A stretch of DNA of 64,000 nucleotides from assembly GCA_038093515.1 (NCBI GenBank), contig JBBPSI010000020.1:62001-126000 (forward strand), read 5' to 3'. The notes below the pieces were generated by a model. It saw only the letters and a program-made list of their open reading frames with translations. It had not been told where the DNA came from and ran no database searches. Source of the DNA: Butyriboletus loyo. Its lineage: Eukaryota; Basidiomycota; Agaricomycetes; Boletales; Boletaceae. Made by a program: the position numbers and the translations under genes. Below are positions 1 through 11,500 of the stretch, piece by piece. The number at the start of each line of letters is the position of its first letter. Positions within the stretch are counted from its first letter, which is position 1.

Positions 1-983
1 ATGGCCAACCACCAGCCACAAGAAGGTTCAGTTGAGGACGACTTTATCATCGCCTCGCGTGGCGCCAAGCGCAAGGACCTGAATGCGGACAGTGAACTGT
101 ACGTAGTAGTTTTGCATCATGACATGCCCTGACCGAGTAAATACGACCACAGGGACTTCCCTGGTATCGCCAATGCATCCATTAAAGCCCAATGGCTGTT
201 CGAGCGCGGCAAACGAAACGCCGTCCTCATCATGCACAGCCCTCGTCAAGTTTACATTCCACCCAACGTGGTGCTAGAACACCTCTACAAGGTCGACAAG
301 CTCATCGACAAGTCGCTCGTCACAGCCATTCACGTGTGCCCTGCGTACTCTATGTACCTCTCAGACAAGTGTACGGTCGTCATTTTAGTCTGTTTGTCCG
401 CACATGTCGCTGATAGCGTTTGCTGATACAGCGGGCGAGAAGTTCTCTGTCGCTCTCGCAGCCCAAGCGCCTGTCGCCGGTGCTGTTGGTGTCACCGCAA
501 GTGCCCACGGTGGACTCGAGTGGGTAATCGATGCCCAATCCGGTCTCATTCGCAAAGCGTGCGATCAAACGGGCAACAACCCATTTACACCTCTCTATTC
601 TCTGAGACGTCCCATTAAACGAAACAGGAGATTTTTCCGGGACGCTATCAAGCCTGAGCCAACCGGCGACAATCTGTCAGTGTAGTTTACTTCGTCTATC
701 CACGTGGGTTGACTGCTGACTGATACACGCACGTTCGTTGTTTTGACGCCAGGTGGTACAATGACTCACCGCCATGGGACCCGCTTGATGAGGACGGTGT
801 CGAAGATCCTTTCGATCCGGTCAGTGTGGTTGTTATAGTTTCGTTCGTCGTCGGCTTCTCACAGCATGGCATTCTCAGAGCATCAAATCAGTCGATCCAT
901 TCAAACTTGTGGATGAGGCGGCAGCAGCAGCCAAAGCGGCTGCTATCGCCGCCGCGAGTGCGAATGCGAGTGCGACTACGTGA
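1..983 (+). CDS. unrecognised protein, five exons, about 243 residues
   Basis: Reconstructed exons are 1-98, 153-370, 432-675, 753-819 and 879-983; all four introns are GT-AG and phases agree, giving 244 codons including TGA. The protein starts MANHQPQEG. Its middle contains LFERGKRNAVLIMHSPRQVY, then TPLYSLRRPIKRNRR and WYNDSPPWDPLDEDG. It ends in an alanine-rich tail (DEAAAAAKAAAIAAAS). I see no signal peptide, membrane segment or catalytic motif, and I do not recognise the family. It is acidic near the C terminus with a basic patch before it. The ATG is the first base of the window, so an upstream exon cannot be excluded. Gene model fairly sure, function unknown. Confidence 0.6.
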
Positions 984-1747
984 CGAAAAGACTGACATGA
1001 CCCATGTACCTAACCCTCCCCAAGCATCTGACTTTCTTGTCTTTGTCGACATGACCGCTGCTCGAGCCCGATGCGATGTATTACTATACCATGCATTCTC
1101 TTGTTAATAGCATGTGAGGACTATCTGTGGCAATCAACTTGAAGTGAGGCATCCGTGCAGCGCTGAAGGGTGAGGGGTGATAGGGAGTAGAGACTCGGAA
1201 CTGGGAAATGTTCAGTGTTTGAAAGAGACCTGCCAGTTGACCCCGACCACTGGTTCTCGGCTGATTTCGTCCGCTGAAGCGCCCAACCAAGGTCCAGGCA
1301 CGTCCAACGGTTGTTTGTCTGTCCCGCGCCTAGTACATCACAGTCTCTACAAAGACAGAGACCATCAGTGCCACCGAGAAGATCGGATCCCGTCTCGCCC
1401 TCGTCGAACCTGAAGCCACCGTGGTCCCGGTCACACACATGATGTACACACGAGCATTCACGGTCAAACATCGATATTCGATAGCACGATAGCACGATAG
1501 ATACCTATTGCAAAAGACGAGTGCAAGCGATACAAAACGGATGCAGAACGTGAACCGGGTATCTAAGTTTTTCCGATTATCAAGACGTATACGCAAGACG
1601 CCATCGATCACGCGGCGTCCGACTCCGTAACGTGTCTCGTAGAGCGCGATTGTCTGTTCGTGTGAACGGGTGACCCGGTGCAAGACTATGGTGCCGGGGA
1701 TCGATCGATCGATCGCTCGTTGAAGAGTCTCGTGTTGGGGTTCAATA
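984..1747. other. intergenic region, no supported gene
   Basis: Between the converging ends of the first gene and the MIT-domain gene. Open frames here on either strand have no splice-consistent extension or recognisable motif. Probably 3' UTRs plus spacer. A GATC-rich run lies near 1699-1713. Confidence 0.4.
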
Positions 1748-3058
1748 TCATCGAATGCTCTTCTGGAGTACCTCCGCACGCGCGAGATACGCTTCCATAC
1801 TCGCTCGAATGGCAATTTTGGATTGCTCGTTTTTCTCATCTGCGAAAGACAAGGTTCATCGTCGGATCGAGGTATATATAAAAAATAAAAAATAAAAAAT
1901 AAAAAAAGGAGGATGATGAGCGTCAGAAACGTACGTTTCTGCGCAAGCATGAAATAGTCGAATGCACCATTGTAAAGGTCGTAAGCAGCCCGATAGTTCT
2001 TCTTGACGTCTTGTTGTATGGCTCGTTGGGAAATTTCGATCGCAGTCTGGGGGAGTGTGGTGAGAGACGCCGTCGGAATGGTCGAGCGAAAGACTCGAGT
2101 ATCGATCTGGGAAGTAGAAGCCCACTTACGTGCAGAAAAACCACCTCGGGTGGACGGGGTAGTTCTTTGCTGAGATTAGCAATGTCCATCGCCTTTGATT
2201 CCTTGAGCGAGTCCAAGAGTTTCTTGATCGTCTCCGCCCTCGAAAGGTATCCTCCGACTTCTGACCGGATCAAGGACCGCAACTGTTCATTGACTTCATC
2301 TGTACTGGCTTGCTATGAGCAGAGGTACGAGCCAATAGACGCAAGAGAACAGAGAACAAAGATACAAACATCGTTGTGCAAACATGAAGTAGTCCATGGA
2401 TTTCATGTACTGTTTGTACGCCTCTGCATAGTTTTGCGAAGCATCCGCATCAATCGCCTGTTTCGCGCACTTGAACGCTTCCTATAAGAGGTGTCGACAG
2501 ATTCATGTCGTGCATCAGTCACTGAGTGATCGATTGCAGAGTCCCGTACGGGTAACATATGTATCATACTGACATCGAGAACGACCGATTGTGCCGTACT
2601 GTGATGCTTGCTGAAGCCACTAACATCGGCTGACCTATCAGGTTGAGGCTTGTGCGTGTCGACATGGATACGCAGCCTGATTGTTTCTGCTCTGTTCAGG
2701 TATTCGTCTGCTTTCGTTTTCAAGAGGGCCCTTGACTTTTCGTTCGTCTCAGCTGTGGATGGAAGGGATGCAGAGATTGAGGAAAGGAGAAACGTCAGGT
2801 TCCGGGGATAACTCGAAAGCATCAGTACGTACATTGCTGGGCTGCCATGAGATAGTCGAGGGCAGCCATGTATTTAGCGTACGCTTCGGTGTATTCATGG
2901 TTGTCTTCTGCGTCAAAGGCATCGGAAAGGAGTTCGAGAGCGGTCTACATCGTAGCATAATACATGAAGTGCGAGTCACCGCAAATCAACGTTTCAACAG
3001 TCAAAATGTTGTATTGTGTGCTCACATCGAGGAAAGCACCTTTCTCCGGGGGTGGCAT
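1748..3058 (-). CDS. triple MIT-domain protein, seven exons, about 269 residues
   Basis: Exons on the minus strand: 3058-3026, 2944-2833, 2752-2574, 2481-2370, 2299-2130, 2046-1935, 1839-1748; they sum to 270 codons with consistent phases. The protein holds three repeats of an MIT three-helix bundle. Helices 1-2 read LELLSDAFDAEDNHEYTEAY, then FKCAKQAIDADASQNYAEAY, then IEISQRAIQQDVKKNYRAAY. Each is followed by a third helix ending EYLNRAETIR, GYLSRAETIKK or AYLARAEVLQK. MIT domains bind C-terminal tails of ESCRT-III proteins and occur at the N termini of VPS4, spastin and PalB-type calpains. No AAA or calpain catalytic domain follows, so this is an MIT-only protein, perhaps an adaptor (inference). 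The third exon includes about 100 nt of linker that could contain a further intron. An AT-rich AAAAAT run lies in intron 6. Confidence 0.72.
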
Positions 3059-4539
3059 GTGTGATGGAACACGAACTAGATAGATGGACGAGTAATCAGT
3101 TCGAGTCAACTCCAGTCGAACGGTATGGTAGTACGAAACTGGAGGAACGTGCGAGGCAGAATAGAACGGTGTCCAAATAAGGGAATGTAAGGAATGTAAG
3201 TGATAACTAGTCTATCTACAGGATGATCTCCACTTGGGCGCATCACATGTATATCATATTAGAATTAATCCATTTCGCACAGAACAGGCACAAAGCCCGA
3301 TAGATCCCACCAGAACTCATACTCGTCGTGGGCCGAGCAGCGATAGCTTTAGGGAAACTGGGAACTGCTATTAGCCAACCACACCGTAATTACAGCTCAA
3401 GTATAAAGAAAGGTAAATACCTTGCCGCGATAACTTTAGGCACTAGTTGCGATCAGAATGGGAGGTTTAATGAAGGTTCCGAGTCATGTGAACGAAAGTA
3501 AGCACCTTGGGTTGGCTCTTGACTAGTGACTCAGGGGGTGCCTTGTAATTCAGCGTACATCTCGCGACCACTGAAAATGTCGCGAAAAGTGCTCGACTAG
3601 TAGGAAAACGGTGGCATCCATCGATCGGCAGGTTGACTTGGGCGTGATCGGGATTTCATCGCCAGCGGCAATCCTTATTGCGGTGGATTTAGTCCCGGGA
3701 AGAATTAAGTTTAACATTAAATAGGTGCGAAAAGCGCACCTGTGTCGAAGTTGTTTAGTCGTTGCGGCCCACTGGGAACATACAACTGGGTTCGTGTCGT
3801 TTCAGCAGAGTCCATGCCGCTAGGTTCCGGGATGGTGTTGCATGGAAACGCAAAAGCGCAGGCTCGATCTGATACATTACTCTTTGCATCGCTGGCCAGG
3901 AACTCGCCCTGAACATTCTGGGTGGCTCGGGTCGTGCCGAAGCTGGTTACAGTGCGGTACTTGAAGCATTTCAGAGTCCGATGGATATCCAGTCTTTCGA
4001 GTCAGGACTATGAAGTGCCTGATTGCGTTGCATACTTTGCTGGGGCTTTCCTCCTGCAGAACCCAAAGGCGTTCTTGTTTACGGAACGGTTGTCTCTGCT
4101 CAGCAGTGCACAACAAGAACATCGTACCAGTCAAAACTCCGCAATCCCGAGGTGGACTATCTCAACACTACCCTCGTACAGACTGATAAACCGCGATTCT
4201 TTCCGACGACTTTGATATATTTTCAGACAGGGAGGTTGGTCAATGAAGATCGTTGAGGGGATGGAGTACAGTGGAGACAACAGTTGGGCGTGCGTGTCTC
4301 TCTAATAGTCGACCATTATGTTGATCTATCACAGAGAGATTAAGAATGTCGTCGCCCTCGTTGATTCAATGTCTGCGAGTAGATCTTTTGGCGTTTTTAG
4401 ACGATCTGTCGACTGTCTGTACTGCATGCCATCATGCAGGAGGGTAACTTTCGGGAGCAAGCCCGGGAGGTTCTTGCTAGAATTGTGGTCATAGCCAACC
4501 AATACAGATCAAAAGCCACTGATATTCACTGCATTGGCC
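3059..4539. other. intergenic DNA, mostly unassigned
   Basis: No intact gene. The stretch 4200-4400 may contain decayed upstream parts of the VWA pseudogene that follows: KIVEGMEYSGDNSWA near 4240, and REIKNVVALVDSMSA near 4335 could correspond to the start of a VWA domain. The rest shows no coding structure. Confidence 0.3.
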
Positions 4540-4960
4540 CGTCACTGTCGTGGTGATCACTGATGTTCTTCCAAGTAAGCTGTGGTTTCATATGTGCCTG
4601 TTAGTTCTTGCTCACGGTTCACAGCTTACGTGTGCAGCCGCCCGAGTCATCGTTGATGCAGCGCATCGTCTTGACTTTCATCACGGAAAGCACACTGTAT
4701 TCAGGATTCAAATCGGCACAGACCCAGTTCCTTCCGAATTGCTACACACACTCAACGACCACCTCGTGAGCCGTTACAAGATAAGGATACGTCACCTCGT
4801 TTGTTGAGAGCGCTCCATACGACCCTGCGCGTGGTGCATTTGACACCGAGTACATGCCATAGATCCTTCTTGGGGGTCTTCACAAGGATTTGGACCGCGC
4901 TGGCCCCAACAGTGGATACTGCTTCCTTCGGACCCTTCGCCACGTCCGTATGTGAGACCA
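4540..4960 (+). pseudogene. decayed von Willebrand factor A (VWA) domain gene fragment
   Basis: Two frames carry remnants of the distal half of a fungal VWA domain. One reads VVITDVLPSK and then AARVIVDAAHRLDFHHGKHT followed by FRIQIGTDPVPSELLHTLND, matching the family pattern of a VITDG strand, a helix and 'QIGDD..A...L..LD'. Further on, another frame reads ESAPYDPARGAFDTEYMP, an in-frame TAG, then ILLGGLHKDLDRAG, matching the usual 'DTV.FDP' and 'ILLGGI.R.LD' ending. Frameshifts and the stop show that it is not functional. Family assignment is from pattern recall; the precise 5' limit is unclear. Confidence 0.55.
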
Positions 4961-6187
4961 CCGCGTAGTCTGGTCTGATCGCCAGGCTGGGACTCGATAG
5001 TTTTCGTCTTGCGACCCTGTCGCCCAGGCCTGGCTACCGAACTGTGTCGCATCCATGCATGAAATACGGTCTTGTTCCCTTGTGGAATTGGTTTTGGTTG
5101 TACGCCCTTTTGTGTCTAGCGTATCTCGTGCTACCTTACGCGCCTATAAAAGCTGCCATACAGGCACGTGAGAGGCTTCGACTCATCAAACATGATACAT
5201 GACCCATGGACCTGGGTAGGTTGTTCCCTGTCTGGATGAGCATCCTGAGTCTCGACCGTGATATCCATGCATGCCTGCAGGTGATCATGTTGTGCTCTCG
5301 CAACGAACCAAGCACCAGAAGTCTCGAGCTGTAGGCCTGGACGTAGGGGACGCCTGCATCGAAGAACGTGGGGACTGCCAAGTGCTCAGATTGTGTGGTG
5401 AGACGACTGTTGCCAAATTTCGCCTGTACCCTTGTTCGGAGGCGATCGCAACCTGAACGCCGATCACTTGCGCAAGACCTTCCAGGAGTGGTATAGCGGG
5501 CGAGCTAACCCTTTCAAGTTACTGTGCCCCGGTATTACATAGGTTTCCGGCAGAATGTAATATTGCTGGAGTATCGCGGGATGCATATCTGATGCCAACC
5601 AGCGATCGGCGCAGCATGCCGGAACTAGTCGTAGCAGGCTAGACTACTTCCAATGCGCAAGCTCACTGGCAGCGATCATGAACCTGCTGGGTGCCATTCA
5701 AGAGACAACACCATCTGGGTAGATCAGGTTTTACGCGCAGCCTGGGATACTGCCAATTTATCCTGGCACCGAATTTTAGGAGGTGCCAGTGAGTGTTATG
5801 GTTAGCACAAACCCGACTCAAAATCGGGAGCCGATTACGGTCTCTGTGGTGTCAATATTAACTGGTCGAATGGTGTGGAGCAGGTGTGCGTTGTCAGATC
5901 GACATTGTACCGCAAAGAATTAGCCAAACGCGATACAACTACTGGTGCATTGAATGGACTCGAACGAGACACATGCCAGTGGCAGAGGAACCTCGCCCAG
6001 GGTTGAATATTTGAATGCCTCATACATTGTTATATTTCCTTTTTTGGTAACTGCGCTTGCATTAATTAGCACGTCGCTCCTTGTCCCGCGCTTCCTCCAG
6101 TCTCGTGTATGTAAGCCGCAGCTATCCACTCCTTACTGACGACAGGTAATCCTAGTTCCTCTATCTAATTCGTGTTCACTCACACGT
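4961..6187. other. intergenic DNA without a recognised gene
   Basis: There is a TATAAAAG box-like site near 5143 followed by short open frames with no family signal. A broken plus-strand frame around 5855-6005 reads GVNINWSNGVEQV and continues to QWQRNLAQG, which hints at another decayed gene that I cannot name. Confidence 0.25.
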
Positions 6188-6900
6188 CCTCTATCGCGGT
6201 TTCCTCAACCGCGTGCAAAGGATGGAGTCTGGACAGGAAAGATTTCGAGATCTCAGCCGATTCGAACTCCTCAATCCTCTTACTGAGCTCCCCGGCGATG
6301 GAAGTGATGGAAGGGTCCTTGTCCTGGAAGTGGGACGAAATGTTTGACTTTGGGGTGGAAGGAGAAGGGGCACAACCCGCTGCCACGACACTGGCAATGC
6401 CAGAGATATGCCCTTGGACAGTACCTGCCTCCGGCGTCCGCAAGCAGCCCGAGGCCGGAAGTCGTGGATCATACGGTCTACTATTTGCGACACTTTGCTG
6501 AACCTGCTGATTAAGTCGTAGCAGCGTGTGGAGGGTCATAAGGTCCTCCGGCATGATTGGGTAACGTCGCACGCAGATCAGCTGGGATTGATGCATTGTA
6601 AAGGCGGACCGAGTCAGCTCTACCGACTATTCCTCATAACGTCGCTGGGTCCTGGTGGTTTCGGCTTGGAAGATCTGTTTGTTTGGGGACCGGATACTAT
6701 GGACCTCCTTGAGAGCGATGAGATGGAGTACGAGGGGTGGCAGTGGGGATTTCGTGACGACCGTAGTCGTCGGGGCCCGATTGGCGATAACGATCGGTTC
6801 TGGAATCTGCCAAGTGGGGGAGTCAGGATCGGAGTTTCCCACCACCCCGCACGGCCCGATATGGTGAGTCGATCTGGGCAATCTTGCTTGCCCAACTTCT
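6188..6900 (-). pseudogene. inverted decayed copy of the 3' part of the coiled-coil gene at 8560-13423
   Basis: Minus-strand frames match the C-terminal third of the downstream coiled-coil protein. HLIALKEVHSIRSPNKQIFQ here corresponds to RLITLKEIYVRAPELKQIFQ. MIHDFRPRAA corresponds to LIKDFRPRTA. ASVVAAGCAPSPSTPKSNIS corresponds to ADIVVAAGCAASFSAAKSKI. SITSIAGELSKRIEEF and PLHAVEETAIEDV correspond to SIISVAGELSKMIGEV and PLHAFEETTMEDV. The order of blocks is conserved but they lie in different frames, so it is a pseudogene. It faces away from the intact gene, so the two form a large degenerate inverted duplication. Confidence 0.78.
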
Positions 6901-7011
6901 GCGGCATTCTTCGGGGTCCTCCATCATGATGTGACCATATGCAATTCTACCTTTTTGGTAGCAGGTCAAGCCAGTGTCTCAGGTCCGTGAGAGTCGTCGC
7001 ATCGTGTGTTG

Positions 7012-7098
7012 CGGGAATATCGCTGGAGGATTAAGGAATACCGTCGGAAGAGGATTGCGTGAACATCGTGGGAGGATTGCGGGATTATCGCGGGATGT
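7012..7098 (+). repeat. short imperfect tandem repeat, unit about 22 bp
   Basis: Three to four imperfect units of the form GGATTGCG-GAA(T/C)ATCG(C/T)GGGA. Read by eye; unit boundaries are approximate. Confidence 0.45.
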
Positions 7099-7219
7099 GC
7101 ACGCTTGCCAAACCCGTACTTCGATGGATTCAAGTCGCTCTCACTCGGGCGCGTTGACCATCCAATCGAACAGGACCTCGTGCAGACGACCGTGCTATGA
7201 CCTTTCCAACTCTCTGTGA

Positions 7220-7640
7220 TCCCAGAGAAGGATGCTACGACGAGTTTCCGTGAGTCCTACTGCTTTTGTTACGCTGTGCAAAACTTTGATGTACATCGGT
7301 GCCACAAATGCTTCTATTCGGCGAAGATAACGATCTCGCGCAGGTGACCATCCGGTAAACTCAGTGACCGGAACCGGGAAGGATGCCGCGACGAATCCAG
7401 ACTTCCAGACTTTCTGCTTCCATTACTCTGTGCAGAAATAGGTTAATTCTGAGGTACATCGGTTCCATAAACGGTTCTAGAGATCTCGAAGATACGGATC
7501 TCGCGCGGATAGGCCCGTCCTGTGAACTTGATGAAATTCCTGCCAGGGAAGGGGTCTCCACGACTCCGACGGTTCTCCTTGTGCTACTCTGCGAAAGAGA
7601 TCAATTCTGATGTACATCGGTGCCATACTATCATGGCTCC
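7220..7640 (+). repeat. degenerate tandem repeat, period about 160 bp
   Basis: The motif GTACATCGGTGCCA (with variants) begins at 7291, 7454 and 7612, spacings of 163 and 158 bp. An associated motif GAAGGATGC(T/C).CGACGA precedes it at matching spacing (near 7226 and 7380). A fourth, isolated relative (ATTCTGATGTACAT...GTGCC) lies near 8181-8206. Copies are well diverged. No coding frame is maintained. It may be an old satellite or a multiplied transposon end. Confidence 0.55.
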
Positions 7641-8559
7641 GAATGTGCAAAAAAACCAACACTCCAACAAGATAGCTCCACCCCTCGGCTCTGAAGAGTA
7701 TATGTTCAGACCAGTTGGTTCAACTACGCCATGTTTTTCTGGATTCTGATTTGTGTGTTGACAATGGCGGTTTTCGACCTCCTTTTGCACATCGAATTTT
7801 TCTCAGCATCAGGTCACACTTCCAAAAGAGTACCTGGGCGCTGCAAATTTTTCAAACTTCAATTTAATAATTGAGTCCGCAGCTCGACAACGCGCTCAAA
7901 ATCAGATGAGTCATAAACGGTACAATGATATTAGACGGTTCTGATCCGCAGCGATCCCAGTACTAGAGTGCGTTCTTCCCATACGAATCGAGTGTCCAAT
8001 AAGTGACCTTGACACGTTCACAGGTAATCCATAGCATGTCCAACGCTCAATGCTTGGTGTGAGGAATCCTTGTGTACGACCGAACACAGTTGGACGCCAC
8101 CGAGCCTCCCTGTCAGCGCTGTGGGTTCGAGCCCTCGATCCATTCCACCCTGCCGTACTTCTTCAGTGCGAAATGAATCAATTCTGATGTACATGTGATC
8201 AGTGCCCAAGATGCGCTGAGGAGATTGGTGCCATAATAGGCCCACCATCCAATCGGAAAGGTGCGTCAGCGATCCCCGGTGCTATGCTGTGAGGATGGTT
8301 CGATATGATCCGAGTACCCAACGGTGAGGACCTTCACAAGTCTACAACTCCATGTCCGGATGCGGCTGAAATCGTCTGCCGGGGCTTCTTTCTGTATGGG
8401 TGTGCATCGATGACCATACTCTACTTAAAGGCGATGGATTGATTCTGGATCACCCACCAACTCCCCCCCCCCTCATCACGAGCCTAGTACCCAAACTCTC
8501 GCTATCGAATACCAGTCGTATCATCTCGTCGACCAGCAGTCGCCATTTCTTCTGCCAGA
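7641..8559. other. upstream region of the coiled-coil gene
   Basis: Contains the isolated repeat relative near 8181-8206 and a C10 run at 8463-8472. No other gene is supported. Confidence 0.3.
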
Positions 8560-11500
8560 ATGCCCTTACCCTTGGCGTCCCCAGCGGACGCAAGTCCACG
8601 TACGCCTGAGGGGCCAAAAAACGTACATCAGGTACGGGAACAAGTACCTCATACTGTCTTACACTCACCTTCCAACATCAGCTGGAAACACCAGGAAACA
8701 AAGAACGGTCTGCCTCCGACCTCAAAGTTTACTCCAGATCCACGAACGGGTCTTCGGGAGCTGCAACCCTGATCGAGGTAATGAGACGGTCGCACGTCGT
8801 GAGGAGTCACTTTATTCAAAACGTTTTCCACAGAAATCCGAATCACTTGAGGTGGGAGAGCGCGTCGAGACTGTCATCAGTGCAGGTGCAGCGGAGACGA
8901 TCACCTATAGCTTGGAATCTGGTAAGAATGACCAAGTCGAGTTTCGTTCGTGATCTCACTGTGTCCACGTGTTTCACAGACGCCAACACTGAAGCCACTG
9001 ATTCGATAGTCGGGCAGACACGTTTCACCGTTCAGCGCCCTGTTGTCGTCACCCAGGTCGAAGCCGAGGAACAGAACGGCACCAATGTCCAGAAAGTGGA
9101 ATACTCCGCTACCGCAAACGAGGCGACTGTACAGGATGTATCCACCCTTTCCGCCCAGAGTTCTATCCATGACCATCAGCGATACGAGGCGGGGTCAGTC
9201 ACAGAGGCTTTCTCCTTCGCCTCGAACGGCGGCGGAACTCGACGTACTGTTACGCTAGCGTCGAGATCTGCCCGCAACTCCATTGGGAAACAGCTCCTTG
9301 AGATGGAGCGTTTACACGAGCAAGAGAAGGAACACATCATTGCCGTTATGACGGAGGAACATGAGGAATATAGGCTCATCTTTGAAGAGGAAATCTACGG
9401 TTTCAAAACGGAACAAGAGAGGCTCGTGCGGGAGATCTCCTCCTCTGCTTCTCGAATCAGCCAGCTCGAGGACCAGCTCAGTTCCACGGCCGTCGTCGTG
9501 TCCCAGGACAAATCACATTCGATCATCGGGATTATCACCACCACTATCACGTCCATCACCACCACGATCACCACGATCACGACCCGAGTCGAGAAGTGGA
9601 AGCAGACGGTTTCCAGGAACAACGGTCAGCTTACCATCACGAGCAAGGAACTGGAGCAGCTCTTCTTGGACGTGTCCAATACGAATTCGCAAATCACGGA
9701 TCTTCAGCAGCATTATGCCGTGCTGTCGAGGGATTTCAACTCTGTCCGCCACCAACTGGAAGTGACGTTGTCGCTTCGGGACGCGAAGGATCGCAGTATC
9801 ACCTCTCTCACGAAAGAGGTCACTCAGTGGAAGAATGCGGACGCTGAGAAGACCCAGCAGATCAAGGCTGCTCGCCGAGAAAGCGACAAACTCCGGCGCG
9901 AGCTCAACGTCGCGTCGTCTGGAAGAGCTGAAATCAAACAACGTTACGACGCGCAGGAACGCCAGCTCGTTTCTGTGCGCGACGAGGGGCAGCGCAAGAC
10001 GTTGTTGCTGGAAGAGAGGGATCGTACGATCGCCTCGCTCAAGGCCGAAGTTGCTCGGTGGAAGACGTCGGATGCTAAGAGGGCACAGCAGATTGAGAGT
10101 GATCGCCAGGAAAACAAGAACCTGCAGAAGAAGCTCGCGGCCACCTGCTCGCAGTTGGAAGAACTCCAGCAGCGCTACGACGTGCAGTCCAAGGAGTTCG
10201 TCTCTGTTCAGACGGAACTCGGAGCCAGCAAGTCCGTGGTCCAAGAGCAAAGGGGCTCGATCACTACGCTGACCGCCGAAGTTGAGCAATGGAAGCGCGC
10301 AGATGCTACCCTGACAGAAAAATTCGCCGTCGAACATCAAGAGAAAGAGAAGCTGCAGCAGGACCTCAAATTGTTCTCCACTCGCATCGACGATCTTCAG
10401 AAGCAATACAACGCGCAGTCGCAGGTCATCGTCTCTATTCGCAGCGACCTCCAGATCAAGGTGTCGCTCCTCGAGACAAAGGAGGTGACGATCAACTCGC
10501 TTACCACCGAAGTCACCCAAGCGAAGAGCGGAGTCGACTTGAAAGTGGAACAGCTCAGGACTGCGCAGGAAAGCGTTGAACAGCTCCGCCTCGAACTCTC
10601 GTCCGCGACCACCCGGAGCGCAGAGCTGCTGGTGCGTTGCGAGACGCAGTCGAAAGAGATCCACTGTATCCGTGACGAGCTCCATCGGATCGAAATCTTG
10701 TATCCCGACGGGAAAAATAAGGCGCCAGTCAACCCATCCGCACACGCGGTGTCTCAGCATATCGCTCGTGCGTTGGAGGAGAAGAACAAGCAGATGGAGG
10801 AACTTCGTCGAGACCTCACCACGTCCAACGCTCGGAACATCGAGCTCCAGAAGTCGTATGAGAAAGTGTCGAGAGAAGTTAGCAAGGCCCGTGAAGTCCT
10901 CAAGGTGACGACGTCGCAATCCGAGATCACCATCACCTCCCTCACCAAGCAAGTCCACCACTTGAAGAGTACGGACGATGCGAAAGCCACGGAGATCGCG
11001 TCTAATCGCAAACAGCTCGAGAAGTTCACCAGAGATCTCTCCGATTCCACCACCGAACTCACCAAATTCCACGACCTTTACGAGAAAGAGACGCGCAAGC
11101 TTGCCGATGCGAAGAAGCAGCTCCATGTCTTGACGACGTCCGTCGAAGAGAAGAACCGCACCGTTGCTTCTCTCACCGCCAAGGTGACTCATCTGATGGA
11201 AGTGGATTATAGCAATGCAGAGCAAATCACGGCTTCCAAGACGCTGATCCAGAAACTTCAGGGAGAGGTGACCATTATTGGATCTAAGCTCGCCGAGGTT
11301 CAGGGCCGTTGTGATGCACAGTTGCACGAGCTGGAGTCTGCGCGCAATGACCTCTTGAGCAAGACATCATCTTACGAGGAGCAAGTTCATATCGTCGTCT
11401 CTCTGACTGCGCAAGTCGAGGAATGGAAGCGTACAGACGAGCTGAAAGAGGAACGTATCGTGACTATTCGCAAGCGCGTCATGGATCTCGAGCAAGATTT

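Noticed and set aside
1..983. Gasdermin-like pore-forming protein
   Set aside because: Attractive because fungal gasdermins sit near CHAT or subtilase genes, but the order of blocks and the motifs do not match what I know of the RCD-1/HET-Q1 family, and I cannot test the fold.
1330..1950. 206-codon minus-strand frame beginning with a hydrophobic stretch resembling a signal anchor
   Set aside because: The hydrophobic segment is the AT-rich intron 6 of the MIT gene read through; comparison of the three MIT repeats fixes the splice sites.
5136..5460. Gene starting below the TATAAAAG site
   Set aside because: No frame of useful length or splice-consistent extension follows the box.
9513..11327. 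604-codon minus-strand open frame
   Set aside because: It is the antisense of the coiled-coil exon; GC-rich third positions and a lack of stops on the complement explain it, and it has no domain.
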